A stretch of 64,000 nucleotides of DNA from Pseudomonadota bacterium (GCA_023393525.1 JAEWKZ010000093.1:1-64000); one strand, 5' to 3'. Shown: positions 15,336 through 25,265, counted from the stretch's first letter. The notes: generated by a model from the sequence alone, not told the origin. A program made the numbers and translations.

Positions 15336-16420
15336 CCCTGCGTCATGGCTTCACCACGGGCACGGCGGCTGCCGCCGCCGCCAAGGCCGCGACGCTGCGC
15401 CTGCTCACGGGCCGCGCCCAGGACTGCGTGGACGTGCCGCTGCCCGTGGGCCAACGCATGACCATCACCATCCTTGAGAGCCGGGTCGACGGTGAAGGCA
15501 TCATGGCCGCCGTGGTCAAGGACGGCGGCGACGACCCGGACGTTACCCACCGCGCCGTGATCCGGGCGCGGGTGCGACGCGGCGCGGAGGATGGCGTCAT
15601 TTTGCGCGGCGGGCCCGGCGTAGGCGTCGTGACCCGGCCCGGCCTGCCCGTTCCCGTCGGCATGCCCGCCATCAATCCCGTGCCCCGCCAGCAGATCACG
15701 CTGGCGGTGACCGAGGCCATGGCCGCTGCCTGCGGCATGAACGAAAAAGTGAGTCTGGAAGTGGAAATCAGCGTGGATCGCGGGGAGGAACTGGCCCAAA
15801 AAACCTTCAATCCGCGCCTGGGCATTGTCGGCGGCATCTCCATCCTCGGCACCCGGGGCACGGTCAAGCCCTTCAGCAACGCGGCCTACCAGGCCACCAT
15901 CCGGCAGTGCCTGGATGTCATGCAGGCCTGCGAAGTGCGCACCCCCTGCTTGACCACGGGCGGACGCAGCGAACGTTTTCTGCGTCAGGCCCGCCCCCGG
16001 ACGCCGGAAACCGCGTGCGTGCAGGTGGCCGATTTTTTTGCCTACAGCATGAAGGAAGTCGGGCGGCGCGGCTTTGATTCCGTGCTCTGGGGCGTCTTTT
16101 TCGGCAAGCTGGTCAAGCAGGCCCAGGGACACCGCTACACCCACGCCCGCAGCGCGGAGCTGGACCTGACCATCCTGGCCGAATGGTGCGAGGATTGCGG
16201 CTTCGACCGCCAGGTCTGCCGTGAGGTCGCCGGCGGCAACACGGCCATGCAGGCCCTGGAGCTTCTGGCTCCCCTGCCGCAAAGCGCAGCCCTCTTCGCC
16301 CTGCTCACGGACAAGGCCGCCACCGCCGCCCGCCTCTTTTGCGGCCGGGAGGTGAATGTAGGCTACATGCTTTTCGATTTTTCCGGCCAGATCCTGCACC
16401 AGACCTCGGAGGCCGCATGA
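15332..16420 (+). CDS. cbiD: cobalt-precorrin-5B C1-methyltransferase
   Basis: A 362-residue CbiD that methylates C1 in the anaerobic pathway. The start LRHGFTTGTAAAAAAKAA is characteristic, as are the GGPGVGVVTRPGLPVPVGMP stretch and GGISILGTRGTVKPFS. It marks the pathway as the cobalt-early, oxygen-independent one. It overlaps cbiA upstream and cbiET downstream, each by 4 bases. Confidence 0.94.
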   Translation: MTLRHGFTTGTAAAAAAKAATLRLLTGRAQDCVDVPLPVGQRMTITILESRVDGEGIMAAVVKDGGDDPDVTHRAVIRARVRRGAEDGVILRGGPGVGVVTRPGLPVPVGMPAINPVPRQQITLAVTEAMAAACGMNEKVSLEVEISVDRGEELAQKTFNPRLGIVGGISILGTRGTVKPFSNAAYQATIRQCLDVMQACEVRTPCLTTGGRSERFLRQARPRTPETACVQVADFFAYSMKEVGRRGFDSVLWGVFFGKLVKQAQGHRYTHARSAELDLTILAEWCEDCGFDRQVCREVAGGNTAMQALELLAPLPQSAALFALLTDKAATAARLFCGREVNVGYMLFDFSGQILHQTSEAA

Positions 16421-17628
16421 TTCATGTTCTGGGCCTTGGACTGTGCCCGGCCCATCGTTCCCCGCAGATGCTGAACCTCATCCGCTCGGCGGATCTGGTC
16501 GCCGGCGGAAAACGGCTCCTCGACGAACTGGGTATCGAAGAGGGCAGACGCCTGCCCCTTGGGCCTCTGGAGGAATTCGCGACCCGCATCCAAAGCCGCG
16601 CAGAGGACGCCCTCGTCTGCGTCCTGGCCGACGGCGACCCCCTGCTCTACGGTATCGGAGCGAGCCTGCTGCGCTTCTTCGCCCCACGCGAACTGACCTT
16701 TCACCCCAACGTCTCGGCCCTGCAAGCCGCCTGCGCCCGTTTCGGGCTGCCCTGGCACGAGTGCCGCACCCTGTCCCTGCATGGCCGCGACGATCAGACC
16801 CCGCTCTTCGCCGCCCTGACCCACGGCAGCCTGGCGGCCCTGTACACGGACCACCGCCACAGCCCGGACGCCATAGCCCGGCTGCTGCTTGAGCGCGGCG
16901 TGACCGGCTGGCGCATGCACGTGGCCGAGGCCCTTGGAGGCCCGGAAGAACAGCTGACCACCATCGATCTGGCGGAGGCCGCGCAGCGCTCGTGGCACAC
17001 GCTGAACATCGTTCTCCTGGAACGCGCCACGGCACCAGCGCTTGCCCTGGAATTGGGCCTGGACGAGAACGCCCTGACCCACGACGATGGCCTCATGAGC
17101 AAGCAGCCGGTCCGGGCCTTCGCACTTTCCCTGCTGCGCCTGCCCCCGGACGCGACCCTGTGGGACCTGGGCGCTGGCAGCGGGGCCGTCAGCCTGGAGG
17201 CCGCGCGGCTCCTCGGTAGAGGGCGGGTCGTGGCAGTGGAGCGCCGGGCCGAGCGCGTGCGGCATATAAAGGAGAATGTCGAGCGCACCGGGGCGTGGCT
17301 CACGGAGGTGGTGCAGGCTCCGCTGGAGGAGTTTCTAGCGGATGGGAGGTTTACTCCCCCAACCCACATCTTTCTTGGCGGCGGGGCCTCTGAGCCGGTG
17401 CTTTCCCGGTGCGCCGACCTGCTCTCCCCCGGCGGGCGGCTGGTGGCGGCTGCCGTGCTCCTTTCCACCCTGGAAACCGCCCGAGCCGTCTTCAGCCGAC
17501 GGGGCTGGCCGCTGACCGTGCATCAGCTCATGCACCACGCAAGCTCGCCCCTGGGCGGAGACCTGCGTCTGGTGCCTTCCAATCCCGTCTTTCTGCTCGA
17601 AACCCAAAAACCTTCAAGCGAAACATGA
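16417..17628 (+). CDS. cbiET: CbiE-CbiT fusion, precorrin-6/7 methyltransferase and decarboxylase
   Basis: A 403-residue two-domain enzyme. Residues 1 to about 200 are CbiE (C5 methylation; VLGLGLCPAHR start, ADGDPLLYGIGASLLRF). Residues about 220 to 403 are CbiT (C15 methylation and C12 side-chain decarboxylation) with the SAM motif LWDLGAGSGAVSLEAARLL. The same fusion is called CobL in the aerobic pathway. The start at 16417 overlaps the cbiD stop in ATGA, and the stop overlaps cbiFG. Confidence 0.92.
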   Translation: MIHVLGLGLCPAHRSPQMLNLIRSADLVAGGKRLLDELGIEEGRRLPLGPLEEFATRIQSRAEDALVCVLADGDPLLYGIGASLLRFFAPRELTFHPNVSALQAACARFGLPWHECRTLSLHGRDDQTPLFAALTHGSLAALYTDHRHSPDAIARLLLERGVTGWRMHVAEALGGPEEQLTTIDLAEAAQRSWHTLNIVLLERATAPALALELGLDENALTHDDGLMSKQPVRAFALSLLRLPPDATLWDLGAGSGAVSLEAARLLGRGRVVAVERRAERVRHIKENVERTGAWLTEVVQAPLEEFLADGRFTPPTHIFLGGGASEPVLSRCADLLSPGGRLVAAAVLLSTLETARAVFSRRGWPLTVHQLMHHASSPLGGDLRLVPSNPVFLLETQKPSSET

Positions 17629-19421
17629 ACAATTCTTCGCAGGTGTATTTTATCGGCGCAGGCCCCGGCGATCCGGAGCTGATCACGGTGCGCGGCCGGG
17701 ACCTCGTGGCCCGGGCGGATCTGGTGCTGTATGCCGGATCCCTGGTGCCCGCCAAGGTGGTGTCGTGCGCCAAGCCTGGAGCCGTGATCGCGGATTCGGC
17801 GGGCATGAGCCTTGATGCGACCCACGCCCTGATGCTCGAAACGGTGCGAGGGGGCGGACTGGTGGCCCGGGTGCACACCGGAGATCCGTCTCTGTTCGGC
17901 TCCGTGCGCGAGCAGATCGCCCTCCTGGAGCGGGACGGCGTAAGCTGGGAAATAATTCCCGGAGTGACCGCCGCCTTTGCGGCGGCGGCCAGGGCCGGAG
18001 TGTCCTTCACCGTGCCCGAGACCACCCAGAGCCTCGTCATCACCCGGCTGCACGGCCGCACGCCGGTCCCGGAATCCGAGCGTCTGAGCGTCCTTGCGCG
18101 GCACGGCTCGTCCGTGGCCGTGTACCTTTCCGCGGACAAGGTCGGGGAACTGGCCCGCGAATTGCGCCTGGCCGGATCGCCGGAGGGCACGGTCATCGTC
18201 ATCGGCCACAAGGTCGGTCATCCGCAGGAGAAAATCGTCCGCACCACCCTGGCGGAGCTGGAACAAAGCGTGCTGGCGGCCAACATCACCCGCCAGGCCG
18301 TGTTTCTGATCCTGCCCGGCGAGTCCGCGCCACAGATCCAGTCCCGGCTCTACGCCGCCTCCTTCGGACACGGGTTCCGCGAGGCCGAGCGCCCGCAGAC
18401 CTGGCCGCGCCTGGCCATCTACGCCATGACACGCCAGGGCCTTGGCCTAGCCAGGCGCATCGCGGCCATGGCCCCGGCCGACCTGTTCGCCACCAGCCGT
18501 TTGGCCGAGGGCGAGGTGCGCGGCTTTGAACGCATCGCCGACCAGGTCCGCGCCAATTTCCCCCTCTACCACGCCCATGTCTTTGTCGCCGCCACGGGGA
18601 TCGTGGTGCGCAGCATCGCGCCCCTGCTGCACTCCAAGACCACGGATCCGGCGGTGGTCGTCTGCGATCAGAACGGAGAGCATGTCGTGAGCCTGCTGTC
18701 AGGCCATCTCGGCGGGGCCAACGATCTGGCCCGACGCATCGCCGACCATGTCGGAGGCCGCGCCGTCATCACCACGGCCACGGACACAGCCGGAAAACCC
18801 GCCATCGACACCCTGGCCCAAAACCGGGACTGCGCCATCGCCGATCCGTCGCGCATCGCGCAGGTGAACAGAATTCTGGCCGAAGGCGGACGGGTCACGG
18901 TGCGCGACCCGGACAATCTGCTGGATCTGCGCGGTGACGAGGGCATGGAGGATTTTTTTGAAATGGTGGACGATCCGCAGGCGCAGGTGACGGTCAGTTG
19001 GAAAGCCGAAGCGGCTCCGGGCCTGCTCCTGCACCCACGCTGCCTCTGCGTCGGCATCGGATGCCGCCGGGGCGTATCCCGGGAGGAAATACAGGCGGCC
19101 CTGGAACAGGTCATGGCACGGCACAACCTGGCGCGTGGCAGCCTGGCCGCCTTGGCCAGCGTCGAACTGAAGCGGGATGAAGCCGGTCTGCTGGACGCGG
19201 CCAAAAACCTGGGACTGCCTGTGGAATTTTTCGCAGCGTCTGAATTGAATGAAACGCAGGTCCCCAACCCCTCGGAGCGGGTACGGGAAAAAATAGGAGC
19301 GGGAAGCGTATGCGAAGCGGCGAGCGTGCAGGCGGCCTTGAAAAGAAGCCCCAGGGCGCGGCTGATCGCGCCCAAGACGATAATCGGAAACGTGACGGTG
19401 GCCATATGCATGGCCGGCTGA
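17625..19421 (+). CDS. cbiFG: CbiF-CbiG fusion, C11-methyltransferase and precorrin-5A hydrolase
   Basis: A 598-residue fusion. Residues 1 to about 255 are CbiF (cobalt-precorrin-4 C11-methyltransferase: VYFIGAGPGDPELITVRGRD, HTGDPSLFGSVREQ, IIPGVTAAFAAAARAG). Residues from about 265 are CbiG, the lactone-opening hydrolase. The CbiG part shows VFVAATGIVVRSIAPLL, VVSLLSGHLGGANDLARRI and CVGIGCRRGVSREEI. The two enzymes act in consecutive steps, so fusion would favour passing on the unstable product. It overlaps cbiET by 4 bases and cbiH by 16. Confidence 0.93.
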   Translation: MNNSSQVYFIGAGPGDPELITVRGRDLVARADLVLYAGSLVPAKVVSCAKPGAVIADSAGMSLDATHALMLETVRGGGLVARVHTGDPSLFGSVREQIALLERDGVSWEIIPGVTAAFAAAARAGVSFTVPETTQSLVITRLHGRTPVPESERLSVLARHGSSVAVYLSADKVGELARELRLAGSPEGTVIVIGHKVGHPQEKIVRTTLAELEQSVLAANITRQAVFLILPGESAPQIQSRLYAASFGHGFREAERPQTWPRLAIYAMTRQGLGLARRIAAMAPADLFATSRLAEGEVRGFERIADQVRANFPLYHAHVFVAATGIVVRSIAPLLHSKTTDPAVVVCDQNGEHVVSLLSGHLGGANDLARRIADHVGGRAVITTATDTAGKPAIDTLAQNRDCAIADPSRIAQVNRILAEGGRVTVRDPDNLLDLRGDEGMEDFFEMVDDPQAQVTVSWKAEAAPGLLLHPRCLCVGIGCRRGVSREEIQAALEQVMARHNLARGSLAALASVELKRDEAGLLDAAKNLGLPVEFFAASELNETQVPNPSERVREKIGAGSVCEAASVQAALKRSPRARLIAPKTIIGNVTVAICMAG

Positions 19422-20158
19422 GCGTGATCGGCCTCGGACCCGGCAGCACGGCGCTGCTCGCCCCCATGGCCCAATCCTGTCTGGCTCACGCCGGGGCCGT
19501 GGTCGGGTATGACCGCTATATGGAACTGGTTGATCCCGACCTGCTCCACGGCAAAACCCTTTTTTCAAGTCCCATGAAAAAAGAAATGGAACGCACGGCC
19601 AAGGCCGTGGAATTCGCCCTGGCCGGACTGGACACGGTGGTGGTCTCCTCCGGAGACAGCGGCATCTACGGCATGGCGGGGCTTGTCCTTGAATATCTGG
19701 AACGCGAGGGACTGCTGGACGCCATCGATCTCGAGATAGTGCCGGGCATCCCGGCCCTGTGCGCGGCGGCGGCCCTGCTCGGCGCGCCGCTCATGCACGA
19801 CTTCGCCTCCATCTCCCTGTCCGACCTTTTGACCCCGCTGCCGACCATCATGAAGCGGATTCGCTGCGCGGTGGAGGGCGATTTCGTCATCGTTCTGTAC
19901 AACCCCAAATCCCGCAAACGCGACTCCTACCTGGGACAGGCCCTGACCATGGCGGCCGAGCATCGCGGATCGGACACGCCGGTCGGCTTCGTGCGCAACG
20001 CCTACCGCCCGGATCAGGACGTGCGCGTCGCGACCCTTGGCAGTTGCGACCCCGAGTGGGCCGACATGCTGACCACCGTGGTCATCGGCAACAGCGCAAG
20101 CCGTTTGGCCGGAGATAAAATTCTCACGCCGCGCGGCTATTTCGAAAAATACGGGTAG
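19406..20158 (+). CDS. cbiH: cobalt-factor III / precorrin-3B C17-methyltransferase
   Basis: A 250-residue methylase that adds the C17 methyl and drives ring contraction. Motifs are VIGLGPGSTALLAPMAQ, SSGDSGIYGMAGLVLE, EIVPGIPALCAAAALLG and FVIVLYNPKSRKRD. The ATG at 19406 lies inside the 3' end of cbiFG, so the genes are translationally coupled. It is the last gene of the operon; cbiC, cbiJ and the late nucleotide-loop genes are not in this window. Confidence 0.94.
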   Translation: MHGRLSVIGLGPGSTALLAPMAQSCLAHAGAVVGYDRYMELVDPDLLHGKTLFSSPMKKEMERTAKAVEFALAGLDTVVVSSGDSGIYGMAGLVLEYLEREGLLDAIDLEIVPGIPALCAAAALLGAPLMHDFASISLSDLLTPLPTIMKRIRCAVEGDFVIVLYNPKSRKRDSYLGQALTMAAEHRGSDTPVGFVRNAYRPDQDVRVATLGSCDPEWADMLTTVVIGNSASRLAGDKILTPRGYFEKYG

Positions 20159-20168
20159 CGCCTCATCA

Positions 20169-20184
20169 GGCCTTGCGAAAGGCC
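20169..20184. terminator. short hairpin between converging cbiH and glycosyltransferase genes
   Basis: GGCCTT pairs with AAGGCC around GCGA. Only a weak T tract (GGTTTA) follows on the plus strand. It may serve as a weak terminator of the cobalamin operon. Confidence 0.4.
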
Positions 20185-20187
20185 GGT

Positions 20188-21789
20188 TTAGGATTCCGCG
20201 GACACTCGCAGCAGATCCCCTTTGAGCATCCACAGCACCGTGGCCGCCAGGCGATCCTCGCAGGTGCTCTTTTGGCGCAGGGCCATCCATGAGAGCGGAT
20301 GCCGGGCCCAGACCAGCACCTTGCGCATCAACTCAAGGTCGATCCGGGCTTCGATGCCCGCATAGACCACCGGAAAATCCTGCCCCCGATACACGGCCCT
20401 CCCCAGCTCCGTGACCTCCAGCACATTCCCTTCCGCCAGACGCCGCGACGGATATCCGGCAAAAAGCCGTTCGTAGCGCATGGCCAGCGGATGACGGCAT
20501 TCGCCCTCGCCCGGCTTGGGCGCGGGCGCTGCCGCCAGACGCTCCCACAATTCCAGATAGCGCCCAATGACCACGGACCAGTCGAACCCCTGTGCATGTT
20601 CGCGGGCCGCCCGGCCCATTTCCTCACGCACGCTTTTTTGCAGCAAAACCCGCAGTTGTCCGGCCAGCTCACTCACATCCACGGCCACATCCTGGGCCAG
20701 CCACAAGTGATAGGCGCTGTCGTAGAGAAGCGGCGCCAGGAGCGAAACATCGTCCACCTCGCCGCTGTCCAGGGTGGGGACCAGAAATCCCGTGCGCCCG
20801 TGTAGGACGAGATCGCGGTATCCGTCGTAATCCGAAGCGATGACGGGCTTTGCGGCGGCGGCCGCTTCCAGGACCGTCAGCCCGAAAGTCTCCTGCGGGT
20901 TGTCGGCCAGGGACACGACCACGTCGGCGCGGTGCAGCAAGGCCGTCCTGGTCGCATCGTCGGGACAGCGCACGAGAACAAGTTCAAGCCCGATGTTGGC
21001 CGCCAGGTTGGTCAGGGTGTGCGGCAGGGATGCGCCTTCGTCAGGGCTCCCGGCCAGAACCAGGCAGACCCCGCCCAGGTCAAGTCCGCCCTGACACAAG
21101 CGCTGGAAGGCCCGCAGCAGAGGCAGAAGATCCATCTTGGAATACGGGCTGATGCGCCCCGGCACCAAAAAGACGGTCTTCGTGGCCGGAACCGCAGGCG
21201 CGCCCTCCTGCGTGGAAACATCGAAGTCCCGGCACCGGATGCCCAGCGGCACGACGGCCACCTGCGCAGCCGGAGCGTGGAACGTCTCGGCCAGGGCGGC
21301 CAATTCTTCCCGCACCACATCGGCGCCGGCCCTGGAAGTGGCCACGACGCAATCCCGTGCCGTCACTCCGGTCCAGACATGCTGGGCAAAGGACTGCCCG
21401 TAACGTGCATAGGACAGGGAATGGGTCACTCCGGTGATGGGAAAGACGTTGGCGGCCAGCCGGTTCCTGAGCGCGGCCAGAAAGCCCTGGGCGGTCAGGC
21501 AGTCGGAGAGGTGGAAGGCGTGGTAGGAGTTCGCGGCCAGGTGTTCGGCCAGGGCGGTGCGCGGCAGGATGCGCACCTTGGCGGCGACCTGCGGACAGAC
21601 CGTGTTCACAAAGGCTTGGAGCGCCTTGCCGCTGTTCCGGTCCGGCAGGAAAAAATGATATTCGCGGAACGGATCGGCCCCCAGCAAGGCCTGCAGAAAG
21701 CCGCAATTGGCGACCTTGCGCCCGATAACCGGGCCGCCTTCGACAAACGGATCAAGAGTGCCCCAGATCGGGCCGGATTGTTGCGCCAT
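20188..21789 (-). CDS. GT4-type glycosyltransferase
   Basis: A 533-residue protein with a C-terminal GT-B domain of family 4. This shows the nucleotide-sugar site stretch NPQETFGLTVLEAAAAAKPV, then DYDGYRDLVLHGRTGFLVPT, and an earlier VFLVPGRISPYSKMDLL. An extra region of about 100 residues follows the catalytic fold. The ATG at 21789 is preferred to an in-frame TTG at 21804; neither has a strong ribosome site. It stands alone, converging on cbiH, with no other sugar genes nearby. The acceptor cannot be told; envelope polysaccharide or protein glycosylation is possible. Confidence 0.82.
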   Translation of the reverse strand: MAQQSGPIWGTLDPFVEGGPVIGRKVANCGFLQALLGADPFREYHFFLPDRNSGKALQAFVNTVCPQVAAKVRILPRTALAEHLAANSYHAFHLSDCLTAQGFLAALRNRLAANVFPITGVTHSLSYARYGQSFAQHVWTGVTARDCVVATSRAGADVVREELAALAETFHAPAAQVAVVPLGIRCRDFDVSTQEGAPAVPATKTVFLVPGRISPYSKMDLLPLLRAFQRLCQGGLDLGGVCLVLAGSPDEGASLPHTLTNLAANIGLELVLVRCPDDATRTALLHRADVVVSLADNPQETFGLTVLEAAAAAKPVIASDYDGYRDLVLHGRTGFLVPTLDSGEVDDVSLLAPLLYDSAYHLWLAQDVAVDVSELAGQLRVLLQKSVREEMGRAAREHAQGFDWSVVIGRYLELWERLAAAPAPKPGEGECRHPLAMRYERLFAGYPSRRLAEGNVLEVTELGRAVYRGQDFPVVYAGIEARIDLELMRKVLVWARHPLSWMALRQKSTCEDRLAATVLWMLKGDLLRVSAES

Positions 21790-21973
21790 GCCCGCGTCAA
21801 GCAATATCCGGGCCTGATTTCAAAACCCCGACGATCAACCCCGATCCCGTGCGCCCTTCCAGGGCACGGAACAAAACTCAAGTCCACAGGGAGCTTACAG
21901 GCAACGGCCAGCTTGGCAATAAACTTGCTATACCCCTGCATAACGTCAACTTTTCGTTGTCCTGGAGGACTTC

Positions 21974-23419
21974 ATGAATACCCCGACCCGCCCATGCCTG
22001 GGCCTGGCCTTGAACCCCAAGCTGGCGACCGAGCTCCAAGCCCACCTGCCTCGAACGGCCGTTCTCGAGAACCGCCAGCTCGGTTCGACCCAGGAATTCA
22101 TGGCGGACAGAACCCAGGGTGGACTTGTCTTTGTCGCCGCATCGACGTGGAAGGAACTGAATCCCGCGGACCGCGAGAGCCTGACCGCGCACCAGTCGTG
22201 GCAGTTCCTACTCATCGCCGAACCCCATGACCAGGACGCGCTGGAATACATGGCCTCTGGTTCTTTCCTGACGCTCATGACCTGTCCCCTGGACGAGGAA
22301 AAAATTGCCCGCGCCCTGCGCCAGGCGGAAGAAGTGTCCAGCATGTATCAGGATATCTTTCTCATGGCCCGGGAAATCAGTCTCGAACGCGAGCTTCTGG
22401 CCCGCAAGAACGAGCAGCTGGCCTTCTTCAACCAACTTCTGACCAAGGCCAGCCAGACCCTGGACCCGGCGGTCATTCTCTCCAACTGCGCCGGGGATCT
22501 GGCGCTTCTGCTCGAAGTCAGCGCCGTTCTTGGCGTGTTCTGGGCCGAGAACGAGGGCCTGACAGAGGCCGAGCTGTTCCTTCCGGAAAATCTGCCCCCC
22601 GTCCGTCAGGGGGAATGGACCAACCACCTCCTGAGCGTGGCCGCCCGCCTGGGCAAGAACGAGGTGCGCGGCTATCAGGTCACCGTGTTGCAGGGCATCG
22701 AAGGCGACCAGGAAAGCACGCCCGAACTCGAACAGCTCATCACCCTGCCATTCTCTTTGGGCGAAGAGCCCTTCGGAGCCCTGATCATCTGTTCGCGTGA
22801 AGCCTCCGCCCTGGGCGCGGACCGTCTGCGCGTGCTCTCCTCCGCCGCCAACCACCTGGCCCTGGCCCTGCGCAACAGCCTGGAATTCCGCAAAACCAAG
22901 GCTCGCGCCGACCACGACGGCCTGACCCGCATCTCCAATCGTCATCATTTTGACACCAGACTGCGCGAGGAAATGAAACGCCATCAGCGCCACCAGGACG
23001 AACTGAGCCTGATGATGATCGATCTCGATTACTTCAAATCCGTGAACGACACCTACGGGCATCAGGCCGGAGACTTGGTGCTGCAGGAGGTGGGCAAGAT
23101 TTTGAACAGCACCCTGCGCGAGTCCGATTTTCCCGCCCGCTTCGGCGGAGAGGAGTTCGTGGTCATCCTGCCCCAGACCCGCGAGGATCAGGCCTGGATA
23201 CTGGCGGAACGGCTACGCGACCGGATCGGCCAGACCGTTTTCCGTTTCCAGAAGAAACGTTTCCGGGTCACCGCCTCCATCGGCATCGCCGGTCTGAAGC
23301 CCGGCGCGCTGACCCCGCCGGAATGCCTGCTCCACAACGCGGATCAGGCCCTTTATCTGGCCAAGAACAGCGGGCGCAACATGGTCTGCTGTTCGGCCAT
23401 AGAAGAGGCCGTCAATTAG
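21974..23419 (+). CDS. GAF-GGDEF diguanylate cyclase
   Basis: A 481-residue cytoplasmic enzyme that makes cyclic di-GMP. The N-terminal region (about 1-120) resembles a receiver-like or sensory domain without clear phosphorylation residues. A helical linker and a GAF-like domain (about 150-300) follow, then GGDEF (about 310-475). The active loop is GGEEF in ARFGGEEFVVILP. The I-site RESD lies five residues earlier, so product inhibition is likely. DHDGLTRISNRHHFD opens the domain. A GGAGGA ribosome site precedes ATG 21974 and a strong bidirectional terminator follows. Confidence 0.92.
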   Translation: MNTPTRPCLGLALNPKLATELQAHLPRTAVLENRQLGSTQEFMADRTQGGLVFVAASTWKELNPADRESLTAHQSWQFLLIAEPHDQDALEYMASGSFLTLMTCPLDEEKIARALRQAEEVSSMYQDIFLMAREISLERELLARKNEQLAFFNQLLTKASQTLDPAVILSNCAGDLALLLEVSAVLGVFWAENEGLTEAELFLPENLPPVRQGEWTNHLLSVAARLGKNEVRGYQVTVLQGIEGDQESTPELEQLITLPFSLGEEPFGALIICSREASALGADRLRVLSSAANHLALALRNSLEFRKTKARADHDGLTRISNRHHFDTRLREEMKRHQRHQDELSLMMIDLDYFKSVNDTYGHQAGDLVLQEVGKILNSTLRESDFPARFGGEEFVVILPQTREDQAWILAERLRDRIGQTVFRFQKKRFRVTASIGIAGLKPGALTPPECLLHNADQALYLAKNSGRNMVCCSAIEEAVN

Positions 23420-23439
23420 CAGGGCGCCTGCGCCGTGCG

Positions 23440-23478
23440 AAAAATGACCGCATGGGTGCCGCCCATGCGGTCATTTTT
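23440..23478. terminator. bidirectional terminator
   Basis: AAAAATGACCGCATGGG and its perfect complement form a 17-bp stem with a five-base loop. A and T runs flank both sides, so it can stop the rightward cyclase transcript and the leftward TRAP transcript. Confidence 0.88.
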
Positions 23479-23496
23479 ATTTCCGATGCGCCCCGG

Positions 23497-24771
23497 TCAC
23501 CGCAACACCCCGGGCAGCCAGGTGGAAATGGCCGGAAGATAGGTGACCAGCAAAAGACACAGGAAGAGCAGGATCAGGAAAGGGGCCACGGCCCGCGCGA
23601 TATACGTCAGGGGTCTCTTGGTGATGCCCATGGCCACGAACAGGTTCAGGCCGAAGGGAAAGGTCAGAAAGCCGATCTCCACGTTGACGATCATCATGAT
23701 GCCCCAGGCCACGGGATCGATGCCGAAGTGGGCCAGCATGGGCAGAAAGATGGGGGTCAGAACCAGGATGGAGGTCACGATGTCCATGACGCAGCCGACC
23801 GCGAGCAGCAGGAGGTTGACCAGCAGGAGGAAGACGTACTTGTTGCCAATATGCGCGGCGATGAACTCGGCGGCCTGTACGGGGAGCTGCTCGCGCGTCA
23901 ACAGCCAGATGAAGGGCATGGCGCAGGCGATGATGAAGAGCAGGGCCGAGGACAGCACGGCGCTCTTGGTCAGAATGACCCGGAGCTTTTCCCAGGTCAG
24001 GGACCTGTAGATGAAGGTCTCCACCAGCAGGGCGTAGACCACGGACACCCCCGCCGCCTCGGTGGGCGTGAAGATGCCGGAATAGATGCCGCCAAGCACG
24101 ATAATCGGCATGGCCAGGCCCCAGGACGCGCGTCCCAGGATGCGCAGGGTCTCGCCTAACGAGTGGGACGAGGTCGCGCCCCAGTTGAAGCGCCTGGCCA
24201 TGTACACGGCAAAGGCCCCGAAAATGACCACCCGCACCACGCCCGGCACGATGCCGGCCATGAACATGTCGCTGACCGAGGTGTTGCCGACCAGGGAATA
24301 GAGGACCATGGGAATGGATGGAGGAATGAGAATCCCTAAGGTCCCGGCGCTGGTGATGAGGCCGATGCTGAATCTCTCGGAGTAGCCGGAGCGGATCAGG
24401 GCCGGGATCATGATGCTGCCCACGGCGATGACCGTGGCCGGGCTCGACCCGGAAATGGCCGCGAAGAACATGCAGGTCAGAATCCCGGCCAGGGCCAGGC
24501 CGCCACGGAATCGTCCGACGCAGGCGTCCATGGACTGGACCAGATAATGGGCGATGCGCCCCTCGGCCATGATGTTTCCGGCGAGGATGAAAAAAGGGAT
24601 GGACAGCAGCAGAAAATTGTCCAGACCGCGAAAAAGCTGCTGCACCAGCGCGGTCAGGGGTACATTCAAGAAGAATGTCACGGCTCCGGCCGTGGTGGCC
24701 AGGACGACGATGGAAATGGGCGTGGAGAGCAGCAGCAGTCCCAAAAAGGCGCACGCGATGAACCATACCAT
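23497..24771 (-). CDS. dctM: TRAP transporter large permease DctM (second system)
   Basis: A 424-residue membrane permease with about 12 hydrophobic segments. Family stretches include LLLSIPFFILAGNIMAEG, AAISGSSPATVIAVGSIMIP, GILIPPSIPMVLYSLV and GIFTPTEAAGVSVVYALL. The ATG at 24771 shares one base with the dctQ stop (TGATG). It is the last gene of the second TRAP operon and ends at the bidirectional terminator. A longer frame starting at 24778 in another phase is a shadow. Confidence 0.94.
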   Translation of the reverse strand: MVWFIACAFLGLLLLSTPISIVVLATTAGAVTFFLNVPLTALVQQLFRGLDNFLLLSIPFFILAGNIMAEGRIAHYLVQSMDACVGRFRGGLALAGILTCMFFAAISGSSPATVIAVGSIMIPALIRSGYSERFSIGLITSAGTLGILIPPSIPMVLYSLVGNTSVSDMFMAGIVPGVVRVVIFGAFAVYMARRFNWGATSSHSLGETLRILGRASWGLAMPIIVLGGIYSGIFTPTEAAGVSVVYALLVETFIYRSLTWEKLRVILTKSAVLSSALLFIIACAMPFIWLLTREQLPVQAAEFIAAHIGNKYVFLLLVNLLLLAVGCVMDIVTSILVLTPIFLPMLAHFGIDPVAWGIMMIVNVEIGFLTFPFGLNLFVAMGITKRPLTYIARAVAPFLILLFLCLLLVTYLPAISTWLPGVLR

Positions 24772-25265
24772 CAGTCAAGCTCCTGCGCGGGCGCGACCAT
24801 GACGCGGACCTGCTCCCAGGCCCGGAACAGAAAACGAAAGGCGATGGTCGCCCCGAAGACGGGGATGGGCAGATAGGCCACCCACATGGGCATGCCCAGC
24901 GAAGCGGTGGTCATGCCGTAGCGGGCCAGGAGCGCGGTCTGTTCCCATCCATACCAGGCGATGACCAGCATCACCGCCGCGCTCAAAAGGTTGGCCAGGG
25001 CCCGCAAGGCCGCGGCCACGCGCGGCGGAGCGTACTGGGTCACGGCCTCCATGGAGAAATGCGCCCCGTATTTGACCGCCATGCCCGCTCCGGCAAAGGT
25101 CACGAAGACGAGCAGATACCGGCTGCCCTCGTCAAACCAGTCAAAGGTCATGCCCAGGAAATAGCGGGTAAAGACCTGGATGGTGGTGCCTACGGCCAAG
25201 AGCAGGAGCAACCCGCCCACGGCCAGTTCCTCGATGTGCCCGAGGGTGCGCAGAAAATTCTTCAT
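24771..25265 (-). CDS. dctQ: TRAP transporter small permease DctQ (second system)
   Basis: A 164-residue membrane protein with four hydrophobic segments. TIQVFTRYFLGMTFDWFDEG and RYLLVFVTFAGAGMAVKYGA are typical of DctQ. It lies downstream of the intercistronic hairpin at 25278-25305 and overlaps dctM. Confidence 0.92.
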   Translation of the reverse strand: MKNFLRTLGHIEELAVGGLLLLLAVGTTIQVFTRYFLGMTFDWFDEGSRYLLVFVTFAGAGMAVKYGAHFSMEAVTQYAPPRVAAALRALANLLSAAVMLVIAWYGWEQTALLARYGMTTASLGMPMWVAYLPIPVFGATIAFRFLFRAWEQVRVMVAPAQELD

